Below, piece after piece: positions 9,025-16,195 of a stretch of 64,000 nucleotides of DNA. The DNA lies in the NCBI RefSeq assembly GCF_900176165.1, contig NZ_FWWU01000005.1, forward strand, positions 186,001-250,000, given 5' to 3'. The notes below the pieces were generated by a model. It was not told the DNA's origin. It worked only from the letters and a program-made list of their open reading frames with translations, and did not search any database. Each line of letters begins with the position of its first letter. The stretch's first letter is position 1. Made by a program: the position numbers and the translations under genes. The DNA is from Deinococcus hopiensis KR-140 (GTDB lineage: Bacteria; Deinococcota; Deinococci; Deinococcales; Deinococcaceae).

Positions 9025-9473
9025 GTGATGAACTGCTGGAGATGGTCCTCTTTCCCAGGCGCGACGACGCCGGCCAAGGGTTGGGCAACCGGTACCGCTA
9101 CACCTGCACGCAAACAGCGCTGGCGGGCGGCCCAGATCACCGACCTGGCCGCCAACCTGCGCGCACGGGGCAATCCCATCCACCTGATTGCCGGGGACTT
9201 CAACACTGAGCCTTACAACGACGCCTATGCGGGCGGTGTGGCGTCTCGCCGGGAATTCTTCACCCCTGGTACGCCAGTGAAGCCGTGCGTCCCGTGGCGA
9301 GCCTGATTGACGCGGGCAATACACCCAGCGCACGGTACGTCTGGGGGACCCTGGCGCTCGACCACGTGCTGAGCAACAGCTTCACCGGGAACTGCGCCGT
9401 TCGCGGGTATTACGACGGCACCGATCACGCTCTGGTCGACTGCCAGTTGAGCACTAGCGCCACCGCCTACTGA
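9025..9473 (+). pseudogene. Remnant of an endonuclease/exonuclease/phosphatase family protein
   Basis: The C-terminal half of an EEP-fold nuclease is visible in two frames: 'AAQITDLAANLRARGNPIHLIAGDFNTEP' (frame from 9025), then, after a shift near 9280, 'SLIDAGNTPSARYVWGTLALDHVLSN' and 'DHALVDCQL' (frame from 9285). The GDFN and terminal D-H motifs are family signatures. The N-terminal catalytic half is missing and the frame is broken, so it is not functional. It converges on a lipoprotein relic across a shared terminator. Confidence 0.65.
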
Positions 9474-9489
9474 AGCTGGCGCAGGAGAG

Positions 9490-9517
9490 GGGGGAAGGTC
9501 CAATCGGACCTTCCCCC
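9490..9517. terminator. Bidirectional terminator between convergent genes
   Basis: A 12-bp perfect stem GGGGGAAGGTCC/GGACCTTCCCCC with the loop AATC lies between the nuclease remnant (stop at 9473) and the leftward lipoprotein relic (stop at 9537). Confidence 0.7.
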
Positions 9518-9536
9518 TCCCACTTGACCTGCCGGG

Positions 9537-10027
9537 TTACCGAACCGCGACGGTCATGCTGAGGGGAGACACGCGGTTGGTGCTGGAATTCACCTTACGG
9601 ATGAATGCGCGGTCTCCCGTGCTGTAGTAGTCACCAGGTCCAGTCGCCACCTTCGCGTCGGCGCTCGCCGTGACCTGCACCTGACCCCGCGTTCCAGTAA
9701 ACGGCGTGCCGGACCAGCGCCCGGCCACGCGTCCCCCATCGAACAGCGCGAGCACATCCTTCCCGAGGGCTTTGGCTGCGGAATCGCCGGCCTGGAATTC
9801 CAGGGGTTCACTCGCAGAAATGCCGCGCAGGTCCACGGTCACGAGCACCGTCACGGCACTTCCACAGGGGCCGGGACCTACGCGAAGGGCTGGGCTTCGT
9901 CGCCCGCCACGCGGCACAGACCAGCGTCGGCGCAGGAGTTGCACGCGCTCAGAACAAAGGGAAGTGCCGCGCCGAGGAGGAGGGCCGCCAGCGCACGGGG
10001 GCGGGCCAGGGAAGTGAGGAACGTCAC
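9537..10027 (-). pseudogene. Lipoprotein gene split by a frameshift
   Basis: A GTG start at 10027 preceded by GGAG opens a 49-codon frame with a lipoprotein signal: 'LAALLLGAALPFVLSAC' ends in the lipobox L-S-A-C. That frame stops at a TAG at 9878-9880. The likely mature domain continues in another frame, from 'GPCGSAVTVLVTVDLRG' to 'STNRVSPLSMTVAVR' at 9537. I infer one indel near 9880 separating export signal from domain. The domain is a small beta-rich module I do not recognise. A sequencing error in this GC-rich stretch would also explain it. Confidence 0.5.
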
Positions 10028-10036
10028 CTCCGCAGG

Positions 10037-10603
10037 TTACCCGCAGTGCAAACCTCGCGGGGACCGAGATGGAGCCGAAGTCTGGCACCTTTGCAACGTG
10101 GAAGACCCTGGCGGAGAGTGCCTATTCAAATGGAGGAGAGGCCTCAGCGGAATGCGGGCGGAGGGCTTGCCCCACGCTGAAGCGCTGGCGAATGCGCTGA
10201 GAATCGCTGGCCGCCGGGAAGAGAGATGATGGCAGCGGTTCTGGACACCGATCACCCTCTGTCCGGTGGTCAGGCCCATCTGCCCGTAAGCGCAGCTGCG
10301 CACCGTGGCGGCCTGATCGGTGTCCAGCGCAGCGAGGCTGGTGACGGTGACGCCCAGGACGTCAGCGGCGAGCGCGCGGTACCCGAGCTTGCCCCGCCCG
10401 ATGTGGAGCTTGTGGGAGGCGGGCTTACCGATGGGGTGGATAACGTCCAGCAACACCCTGGTGTGGGTCGCGCCTTCCAGGATGGCCATGGCGTCGGCGA
10501 CGGGTTTGTCGTTCACGCTCGCCGAGATGCCGCCCTGCAAGAAAAGTCGCCCGGCCATCTCCCCCAACTGCCGTCCTTCAACGCGAACATTCCGCTGCAA
10601 CAC
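10037..10603 (-). CDS. Hypothetical protein, 3' part doubtful
   Basis: 188-residue frame whose first 130 codons have the strong third-position GC bias of real genes here. The protein reads 'LFLQGGISASVNDKPVADAMAILEGATHTRVLLDVIHPIGKP', then 'LGYRALAADVLGVTVTSLAALDTDQAATVRS'. I do not recognise the family. After about residue 130 the sequence turns Arg/Ser/Pro-rich and looks out of frame, so the natural C-terminus may have been lost. It is divergent from the small gene at 10624. Confidence 0.4.
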   Translation of the reverse strand: MLQRNVRVEGRQLGEMAGRLFLQGGISASVNDKPVADAMAILEGATHTRVLLDVIHPIGKPASHKLHIGRGKLGYRALAADVLGVTVTSLAALDTDQAATVRSCAYGQMGLTTGQRVIGVQNRCHHLSSRRPAILSAFASASAWGKPSARIPLRPLLHLNRHSPPGSSTLQRCQTSAPSRSPRGLHCG

Positions 10604-10623
10604 CCGTGCACTACCCTGAGTGC

Positions 10624-10860
10624 GTGCTCAAAGACGATATGGCCATCCACGCAGGTATCCCCGAAAAAGCCGTCAAGGCGGCCCTCCAGAAACTCAAAGA
10701 CGACCCGGCCTATGAAGGCACCACCTGGGACCTCGGCAAAACCCGAGCGGGCCGCCCCATCAAGGTGTACTTCGAAGCGGAAACCATGCCGCAGATCCAC
10801 GCGGCCAAGAAACGCCTCGAGCAGCTCCTGGACGAAGCGGGGTTTGACCTCTACCCCTGA
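10624..10860 (+). CDS. Small conserved-looking protein, possible DNA-binding helix-turn-helix
   Basis: 78 residues from a GTG at 10624; GTG 10606 and ATG 10639 are alternatives and none has a strong ribosome-binding site. The sequence is helical with 'DMAIHAGIPEKAVKAALQKLKDDP' at the N-terminus, compatible with a short winged-helix recognition unit, followed by 'GRPIKVYFEAETMPQIHAAKKRLEQLLDEAGFDLYP'. The charge pattern and codon bias indicate a real gene. A palindromic hairpin lies 22 bp after the stop. Confidence 0.6.
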   Translation: MLKDDMAIHAGIPEKAVKAALQKLKDDPAYEGTTWDLGKTRAGRPIKVYFEAETMPQIHAAKKRLEQLLDEAGFDLYP

Positions 10861-11152
10861 CGCCAGGCAAGACACGCTTCCAGCGCCCTTCAAGGGCGCT
10901 TTGTCGTCTCCAGACAGCGCCTGACTCCTCGCTCAGACGCTCGCGCGACTCCAGATTCACCCCAAAGTTCGGGAGGAGCACCACCTCCGCATCCCCCTCG
11001 CACATCCGCATGCCAACACAGTCCCCAGCCAGAACTCCCCAAGGGAGCGAAGACAACGGCAAGTCTTCCTCGCCCGTGTCTGGCAGAAGGACCCGGGCGC
11101 TCCCGCCTTGCACCTCCAGGACGGTGACCACTTCGGTATCCCCATCCAACAT
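10760..11152 (-). CDS. DUF3006-like protein, C-terminal extent uncertain
   Basis: From the ATG at 11152 the frame reads 'MLDGDTEVVTVLEVQGGSARVLLPDTGEEDLPLSSLPWGVLAGDCVGM', which fits the small beta-barrel DUF3006 family. About 70 residues look genuine. The frame then runs through the terminator-like hairpin at 10882 and overlaps the 3' end of the opposite gene, so the true C-terminus has probably been lost. The next upstream gene, on the same strand, stops at 11181, 28 bp before this start, so the two may be co-transcribed. Confidence 0.45.
   Translation of the reverse strand: MLDGDTEVVTVLEVQGGSARVLLPDTGEEDLPLSSLPWGVLAGDCVGMRMCEGDAEVVLLPNFGVNLESRERLSEESGAVWRRQSALEGRWKRVLPGVRGRGQTPLRPGAARGVSWPRGSAAWFPLRSTP
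10882..10900. terminator. Palindromic hairpin, weak terminator
   Basis: AGCGCCCTT and AAGGGCGCT flank a single C and are followed by TTGTCG. It lies 22 bp after the stop of the gene at 10624-10860. Confidence 0.45.
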
Positions 11153-11180
11153 GCGCCGCCGAGCGCGCCGCTCAGTCCGA

Positions 11181-11432
11181 TCAAGGCTCGATAAACTCCA
11201 CGTCCAACCAGTACTCAATGTCCGCGCTCACCGCGTACTCCGGCTCGTCGGGGAACAGTTCCTGCCAGACCTCCCAGGCCGCCGCACGGGCGTCCTCATG
11301 TGACCCCAGATAGGCCGCAAGCGCTTGACGGTCCTCCGGCTCCAGGCCTTCTCCTTCCAGTCCCCGGTCGTCCCGGTACGCAGCATCCAACAACTCAGCC
11401 ATCTCGGTCGGGGTCAGGTCAGCAGGACGCAT
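11181..11432 (-). CDS. Small acidic protein of unknown function
   Basis: 83 residues, very acidic and helical: 'MRPADLTPTEMAELLDAAYRDD', 'EDRQALAAYLGSHEDARAAAWEVWQELF' and a Trp/Asp-rich end. It has good codon bias and is the first gene of a probable two-gene unit with the DUF3006-like gene. It is divergent from the small gene pair starting at 11495. No known motif is visible. Confidence 0.6.
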   Translation of the reverse strand: MRPADLTPTEMAELLDAAYRDDRGLEGEGLEPEDRQALAAYLGSHEDARAAAWEVWQELFPDEPEYAVSADIEYWLDVEFIEP

Positions 11433-11494
11433 CCTCCCAAGCTACTCTCTCACCCTCTTGATGCACACACCCTACGCGGCACAATAAAGGTCTG

Positions 11495-11740
11495 ATGTCC
11501 CCGTCGCTCCGCCTCCACTGGCTCCCTCCCGGACAAAACACCGTCCTCATTTCCTCTCCGCTCGTGACGGAACTCCTCCGCCTTCACGCTTCGCGAGGCG
11601 GCCGACTCCACATGACCCTCCACGAGGACACCCTCTACCTTTCCCCCCGCATCGCAGGCGTTGAGGTCACGCAGGCCGACCGCACCGAAGCCCGGCGCCT
11701 CGGTTATTACGGCCCCCTGCCCATCCACGCGCCTCAGTAG
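11495..11740 (+). CDS. Small-gene pair, first member (copy 1)
   Basis: 81 residues. Its C-terminus 'EARRLGYYGPLPIHAP' is shared with the gene at 54033 and, in a broken frame, with the relic at 48403, so it belongs to a family found three times in this window. The N-terminal two thirds are more divergent. In every copy the next gene encodes the 'GKK..IPTY.DT.PA' protein, here 26 bp downstream. A possible -35/-10 (TTGATG, CAATAA) precedes the ATG. Function is unknown; two of the three copies follow a rep-like gene. Confidence 0.7.
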   Translation: MSPSLRLHWLPPGQNTVLISSPLVTELLRLHASRGGRLHMTLHEDTLYLSPRIAGVEVTQADRTEARRLGYYGPLPIHAPQ

Positions 11741-11766
11741 TCCACACCAGAGCAGGAGCACGCCGC

Positions 11767-11979
11767 ATGGGCAAGAAACGCGACATCCCCACCTACAAGG
11801 ACACCCACCCCGCCCACCTTGCGCGCAGCGCGGAGCTGGAACGCGCGGGCCTCAAACCCGCCCCGGACCAGCTCCCCGCCGCCCTGTTCAAGTACAGGAC
11901 CAAGGACACGGAGGGCACCTGCGCCCTCTTCGAGCGCGCCCTGTGCATCCCCGTTGTCCCGAAACAGGACGCCTCCTGA
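11767..11979 (+). CDS. Small-gene pair, second member (copy 1)
   Basis: 70 residues starting 'MGKKRDIPTYKDTHPAHLA' and containing 'DQLPAALFKYRTKDTEGTCALFERALC'. Close relatives lie at 48676 and 54335. The ATG is preceded by GCAGGAGCAC, which recurs before all three copies. The conserved block 'QLPAALFKY..KD.EGTCAL.ERA.C' with two fixed Cys looks structural. I do not know a function. Confidence 0.75.
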   Translation: MGKKRDIPTYKDTHPAHLARSAELERAGLKPAPDQLPAALFKYRTKDTEGTCALFERALCIPVVPKQDAS

Positions 11980-12060
11980 AGTTCACGGCCCGTCACGCCT
12001 GTCCCTCCGGATGGCGGGTTCTTCACGCACGTGCTGGAGGGGGAGGGGTAGATTTGGTGG

Positions 12061-12180
12061 ATGGCACGCCGAAAACGGAGAGTGAAGCGTGCGGATGACG
12101 CGGGTGTGGCCTTGAAGTGGGTGAGCCACCTGCTCCTGGCCACGGATGCGCTCTTGCTGCTGCTCCTGCTCGCGCAGTAG
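12061..12180 (+). CDS. 39-residue basic membrane peptide
   Basis: The ATG at 12061 opens a 39-codon frame: a basic head 'MARRKRRVKRADDAG' followed by one hydrophobic segment ending in a run of seven Leu. GGTGG lies directly before the ATG and a good terminator (12221-12240) follows 40 bp after the stop. It has the form of a single-pass small membrane protein, though the length makes chance possible. Confidence 0.45.
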   Translation: MARRKRRVKRADDAGVALKWVSHLLLATDALLLLLLLAQ

Positions 12181-12220
12181 TTCCCAAAACCGCTGGGCTG
12201 GAAAGGGCCGCCTGAACCCC

Positions 12221-12240
12221 GCGCCAACGGCGCTTTTCTT
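12221..12240 (+). terminator. Rho-independent terminator
   Basis: Stem GCGCC/GGCGC with an AAC loop is followed by TTTTCTT. It ends the rightward small-gene cluster. Confidence 0.7.
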
Positions 12241-12299
12241 GCGTAACCTCGTAAGGCGCGTCGAGGGAACCTATGCCCAGTCCGTTTAGACCCCTTCCT

Positions 12300-12899
12300 T
12301 CACTGCCGGCCGCGTTCCAAGAAAATTACCTGTACCAGGCCCAGGGCGAGCAGCTCGTCGCTCAACTCCGGCGGGTTGGCTTCCAGGCGTTCCAGGGTAA
12401 AGTGCCGCGCCACGAACGAGCGTTTCTTCAAAATCATGGCGAAGACCCGTCCTTGCGCATCCTGCACGGTGTAGCGCGGATTGATGAACATCGCGACCAG
12501 AGGGCCGATCAGCGGCACTTCGTCCAGCAGAGCGTCGACGACCTTGGTCCAGGGATTTTGCTCCTGCACGTGCGCCAGTGTGTTCCCCGCCGGGTCCGTG
12601 ACGTCATAGCGGGCGCGCCAGAGGAAGCGCAGTCCGGCGGCCCGAACCGATCCCAAAGCCTGCCCGTCCGCGAGTCGGGTCACCGCGTGCACAGCCCGGA
12701 AGCCGCTCATGCGGTCGGCTTTCATGCGGTAGAGCGGACGGGTCTTTTCGGCATCGGCGAACACTGTGGTGTCCTCGCGCAAGGTCAGCATTTTCTGCTT
12801 GACCTGCAGGAGCACCTGATCGTGAGCGTCCAGCACCTGCACTTCGGGGCTGAGGGTCACGATGCGGAAGGCCGCTTTCAGCGGAAAGTGATGGGCCAT
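12300..12899 (-). CDS. LURP-one/scramblase-like protein
   Basis: 199 residues from the ATG at 12899; the frame is open a further 59 codons upstream into the opposite gene, but that part is Arg/Pro-rich and untypical. The protein has the 12-stranded beta-barrel pattern of the LURP-one-related (Tubby-like) family: 'HFPLKAAFRIVTLSPEVQVLDAHDQVLLQVKQKM', then 'REDTTVFADAEKTRPLYRMKADR' and 'YTVQDAQGRVFAMILKKRSF'. Bacterial members are cytosolic or membrane-associated with no settled function. It is divergent from the His/Ser-rich membrane protein, 73 bp away. Confidence 0.75.
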   Translation of the reverse strand: MAHHFPLKAAFRIVTLSPEVQVLDAHDQVLLQVKQKMLTLREDTTVFADAEKTRPLYRMKADRMSGFRAVHAVTRLADGQALGSVRAAGLRFLWRARYDVTDPAGNTLAHVQEQNPWTKVVDALLDEVPLIGPLVAMFINPRYTVQDAQGRVFAMILKKRSFVARHFTLERLEANPPELSDELLALGLVQVIFLERGRQ

Positions 12900-12972
12900 C
12901 CCCTCCGTGTGGCAAAGTGCGGCATAAGGCTGAAGGGCTCCAGGGTGCCGTGGAGGCCTGCACAATAGAGGC

Positions 12973-13749
12973 ATGCGCCCGAATCTTCCCGCCGTAGACC
13001 TCGTCACGGACAGTGCTTGCTCGGGCCTGACCTTCCGTTCCGCTCGCCCGCTGCAGGCTGCGCTCCTGACCGCCACCCTCCTCGGCCCACCCGCACGCGC
13101 CCTGCAAGGCGTTCAGCTTCCGCCGGACACGCCTCAAGTCGTGAACAGTGGCCCCGCCCTCGGAGGCCTGCTGCTCCCCGCACTGGCCGTAGTCCTCGCC
13201 GTTGTCGCGGTCCTCCTCCTGGTACGGACACGCCAGCACCGATCGGGGAGGTTGCCTGGAGACGCCCCCATGGACCAGAGCCGCCCCACCGAATCGTCAA
13301 CCCTTCCCCCCACGCCCAACGCGACAGACAGCAGGGCAGCGGCCCAGGCGATGCAGGCGATGCAAGAAAGAGTGCACCAGCGCACTGAACCTGCCCCAGC
13401 CTTCACGCCTCCCCCAACACCCCCTTCACCCTGGAATCCAGGTTACGCCGCATTGCAGCAACTGAATCTCGTACACCAGGCAGAGCGAGCAGATCAGGAA
13501 CGCACAGCCCATCACGCTGGTACGCATCACCACGGCCTCCATCATCACGCTGGACCGGATCACGGCCGGCACGGTTCCTCCATGCCCTTCTCGGGACCGG
13601 CGCAGAGCGACCACGGTGCTGCACACGCCCATGGTGGGGAGAGCCACCACGCTCACAGCAGTTCCACCTCTTCGGATCACAGTTCGTCCTCCTCAGACAG
13701 CGGGTCGTCCTTCTCGGACATCGGCAGTTCCTCCAGTGGGGGTGAATAA
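12973..13749 (+). CDS. Membrane protein with a His-rich and Ser-rich C-terminal tail
   Basis: 258 residues. An N-terminal hydrophobic stretch (about 28-45) resembles a signal, and a second strong segment 'GLLLPALAVVLAVVAVLLLV' (about 65-84) anchors the protein. A Pro-rich linker follows, then a His-rich block (about 180-200) and a tail of Ser/Asp ending 'GSSSSGGE'. The His cluster suggests metal binding; Ser-Gly tails of this kind close TPM-type membrane proteins, but no TPM domain is present. CACAAT lies 6 nt before the ATG, possibly a leaderless -10. Confidence 0.7.
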   Translation: MRPNLPAVDLVTDSACSGLTFRSARPLQAALLTATLLGPPARALQGVQLPPDTPQVVNSGPALGGLLLPALAVVLAVVAVLLLVRTRQHRSGRLPGDAPMDQSRPTESSTLPPTPNATDSRAAAQAMQAMQERVHQRTEPAPAFTPPPTPPSPWNPGYAALQQLNLVHQAERADQERTAHHAGTHHHGLHHHAGPDHGRHGSSMPFSGPAQSDHGAAHAHGGESHHAHSSSTSSDHSSSSSDSGSSFSDIGSSSSGGE

Positions 13750-13962
13750 CAAGGCTCCGCACCACCCAGGGCAGAAGCGCCCGCCGGGACATTTTCCCGC
13801 CGACGTCCTCCTCACCAAGGCCCCGCACCCACCTATTGTTGGGCGTCCATGAGGACTGGCTGCACCGAAAGCGTGCAAGGGCCGGTTTTGTGGAGGGAGA
13901 GTTCAGTGGACCACCCCCACACTCGCCACAGTACGGCGCACACGCTTGCCGTGCCGCAGGAA

Positions 13963-13999
13963 CGGCGATGGGTCACTTGCAGGAAGTGACCCATCGCCG
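13963..13999. repeat. Perfect 16-bp stem-loop with GGGTCACTT core
   Basis: CGGCGATGGGTCACTT and its exact complement AAGTGACCCATCGCCG flank the loop GCAGG. The core matches the inverted repeats at 8407 and 8515. No T-run follows on either strand, which argues for a repeat element over an intrinsic terminator. The surrounding gap 13750-14078 contains no gene I can support. Confidence 0.55.
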
Positions 14000-14078
14000 G
14001 CACCCGGCCACACAGTCCGTTGCGCAACCTGGCTCCGCAAGAATTTGCCCGCCGTTCGGCGGGCTGAGGGAGGCTGCT

Positions 14079-14378
14079 CTACGGCGAGCCGATCAACTCC
14101 AGTCCGTTTTGTCCAGTTCCGGGGGCAGACCACCGGCCAGCCTGAATATTGTCAAGGTCGCCTGGATGAGTTTCAAAATCTGGGCGTATTCCTTGGGGTA
14201 TTCCCCTCAGCGTGCCCTCGCCGAGCAGCAATTGCCACTCGGGTCTGGGGCCGTGGGCCTGGAGGGGCTCCCGCGTGGTCAGGGTGCCTCGCGTCGCGAT
14301 GTGGTGCAGTTGAGGAGGGGCGAGGTGCGCGGCGTCCAGAGGTGGGACGGCGGCGGGCACCGTGGCCTTGGGTGTCAT
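14079..14378 (-). CDS. Hypothetical protein
   Basis: 99 residues from the ATG at 14378. The first 60 codons have strong third-position GC bias. The protein reads 'LDAAHLAPPQLHHIATRGTLTTREPLQ', then 'EWQLLLGEGTLRGIPQGIRPDFETHPGDLDNIQAGRW'. No family is recognised. There is no clear ribosome-binding site, and the frame is open further upstream with untypical composition. It lies on the same strand as the GlsB/YeaQ gene, with a terminator between them. Confidence 0.5.
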   Translation of the reverse strand: MTPKATVPAAVPPLDAAHLAPPQLHHIATRGTLTTREPLQAHGPRPEWQLLLGEGTLRGIPQGIRPDFETHPGDLDNIQAGRWSAPGTGQNGLELIGSP

Positions 14379-14433
14379 GCCACGGGTGAGGGGGTGACCG
14401 GTCAGGCGCGAGTGGTGACTTGTGGCCCAACAC

Positions 14434-14463
14434 AACGTGCCACCCCTTCCAGGGTGGCACGTT
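14434..14463. terminator. Terminator hairpin
   Basis: A 12-bp perfect stem AACGTGCCACCC/GGGTGGCACGTT with a 6-nt loop lies 26 bp beyond the stop of the leftward GlsB/YeaQ gene, followed on that strand by GTGTTG. Confidence 0.65.
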
Positions 14464-14488
14464 TCGTGAAGGCGTGGGCCCAGGGGCT

Positions 14489-14755
14489 TTAGCGCAAGAC
14501 GCGCATGGCCTTGAGGATGGCGATGAGGACAACGCTGCCGACGACGCCCCAAACGATGCTCATGAGGTTGAAGCCGTTTCCCGCGGCAGTGCCGCCGAGG
14601 TGCAGGAGGTTGCCGAAGAGGAACTGTGCGAGGAGGCTGCCGACGATGCCGATGAGGATGTTGGCAATGGCGCCCTGCTGGCCGTCGGTTTTCATAACGA
14701 GGGAAGCGAGCCAGCCGCACAGGGCACCAACGAGGAGGGTGATGATCAGAGACAT
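14489..14755 (-). CDS. GlsB/YeaQ/YmgE family stress-response membrane protein
   Basis: 88 residues from the ATG at 14755. Three hydrophobic segments (about 4-22, 33-53, 66-84) and the family motifs 'GWLASLVMKTDGQQGAIANILIGIVGSLLAQFLFG' and 'SIVWGVVGSVVLIAILKA' identify a transglycosylase-associated (GlsB/YeaQ) protein of the inner membrane. Members are small and often stress-induced; the biochemical role is unclear. An in-frame upstream start (14830) would add 25 polar residues absent from the family. Confidence 0.88.
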   Translation of the reverse strand: MSLIITLLVGALCGWLASLVMKTDGQQGAIANILIGIVGSLLAQFLFGNLLHLGGTAAGNGFNLMSIVWGVVGSVVLIAILKAMRVLR

Positions 14756-15134
14756 GCACGTATTTTCGTATTTCGTGCGATGGGGAAGGAATTTCCGGCA
14801 CACCTTCTCAAGAATGGTGTAGGGTTTCATGAACAGTTTGCATGCCTGGCGTCAGGTACCTGAGGTGTCGCCAGTCCGTCACCATGCGGAAAGAGCGGAA
14901 AGCACCGAGCTGACGGGGCGACGTCATCACCTTACTTGGCGCCAGTGAACTCCTGGTCTGCCACCATGTTCTTCCAGCGGGTGGTTTCGGAAGGATTTTC
15001 CCGAGCATGACCAGCCAGGGGGTAAAAACTGAACCTCAACTAAAGAATCGCTTCAGCGAACGTGGGTCTTGCATGCCTTTTTCTCGTGCCAGTCGCTTGC
15101 CTCTGCTGCGTACAATTCCGAGCAGGAGAACAAT

Positions 15135-16133
15135 ATGAGAAAGATTGCTGCTGCCTCTGCCCTGCTGCTGGCTCAACTCACGCTGGGTACAGCTCTGGCC
15201 CAGTCCACGACTCCTCAGCCAACCCCCCGGACCCCAGCCTCCACCACTCGACCCGCTGCTGTGCCTCCGGTCACGCCCGTTGGTGCGGGCACGGGCACCG
15301 CCGCCGAGGACCCCTGTGCCCAGTTCAGCGTGGACGCCAACCGGGGCACCAAACTCACCGCTGATCAGGAAGCCCAGCGGGTGGCCAGCGAGCGCCGCTG
15401 CCAGGAAGCGCACACCGGCAATCCGGACGTGCTGCTGGACGTGCCCAACCTCAGCGTTGAAGAAATTACGCTGGAAGTGGATAACCTGCGGGCACACGTT
15501 GCGCTGGACGCCCGGTTGGCCAACCTGCTGCAACTGACGGCGGGTGCCGACGTGAGCATCGATAAGGTCAAGCTCACCATCAAAGGTGTGCGGGCGGAGG
15601 CGCTACTCAAGGTCAACCTCGATAACGTGGCCCGCATCATTGACCGGACCCTAACCACGATCGACCGCAACCCTCAAATTCTGGAGCGGTTGCTGACGAC
15701 CGTGGACAACACAGTGAACACGGTGGGTGGCGTGGCGAACACGGCCCTGCAGCCCGGCGGGGTGGTGGATAAGGCCGTGGGAACAGTGGGCCAGACGCTG
15801 AACAACGTGACCCAGCCTGGTGGCGTGCTCACCCAGACGGTCAACAGCCTGGGCCAGACGGTTCAGCGCACGGTGGACGCCACCGGCAATATCGTGGAGC
15901 GCACCGTTACCTCTGCCGGCCAGGTGCTGGGGCAGACGCTGACCGTAGGCAATATCAGCAGCCTCAAGGTCCTGAAGGAAACCAATAACGCCGCCGGACA
16001 GATCGTCCGCCAACTTCAGGACACCACGGGGGCCATCTTCGAGGTGACGCTGGACCAGGGCAATAAGGTGATCGCTTACCGCCTGCTGCAAGCGGCAGCT
16101 GGCAACACGACTCCCGCATCCGGTGGCAAATAA
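15135..16133 (+). CDS. Exported protein with Asn/Thr-rich heptad-like repeats
   Basis: 332 residues from the ATG at 15135, with CAGGAG 7 nt upstream and a signal peptide MRKIAAASALLLAQLTLGTALAQ. A Thr/Pro-rich linker (about 24-55) leads to 'DVLLDVPNLSVEEITLEVDNLRAHVALDARLANLLQL', which resembles a lipid- or surface-binding amphipathic region. Then come long repeats of the type 'TVDNTVNTVGGV..QPGGVVDKAVGTVGQTLNNV', predicted as extended helix or coiled coil. I do not recognise the family. A strong hairpin follows, shared with the convergent gene. Confidence 0.78.
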   Translation: MRKIAAASALLLAQLTLGTALAQSTTPQPTPRTPASTTRPAAVPPVTPVGAGTGTAAEDPCAQFSVDANRGTKLTADQEAQRVASERRCQEAHTGNPDVLLDVPNLSVEEITLEVDNLRAHVALDARLANLLQLTAGADVSIDKVKLTIKGVRAEALLKVNLDNVARIIDRTLTTIDRNPQILERLLTTVDNTVNTVGGVANTALQPGGVVDKAVGTVGQTLNNVTQPGGVLTQTVNSLGQTVQRTVDATGNIVERTVTSAGQVLGQTLTVGNISSLKVLKETNNAAGQIVRQLQDTTGAIFEVTLDQGNKVIAYRLLQAAAGNTTPASGGK

Positions 16134-16155
16134 ACGGCCCTTCAGGACGGTAGCA

Positions 16156-16182
16156 GGCGGCGGCCCCTTCTCAGGCCGCCGC
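16156..16182. terminator. Bidirectional terminator between convergent exported-protein genes
   Basis: Stem GCGGCGGCC/GGCCGCCGC lies between the stops at 16133 (+) and 16196 (-). Confidence 0.65.
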
Positions 16183-16195
16183 TTCCTGCAGCGCC

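Noticed and set aside
14402..14801. Long N-terminal extension of the gene at 14079-14378
   Set aside because: The added part lies antisense-in-phase under the GlsB/YeaQ gene and its terminator and is Pro/Arg/His-rich.
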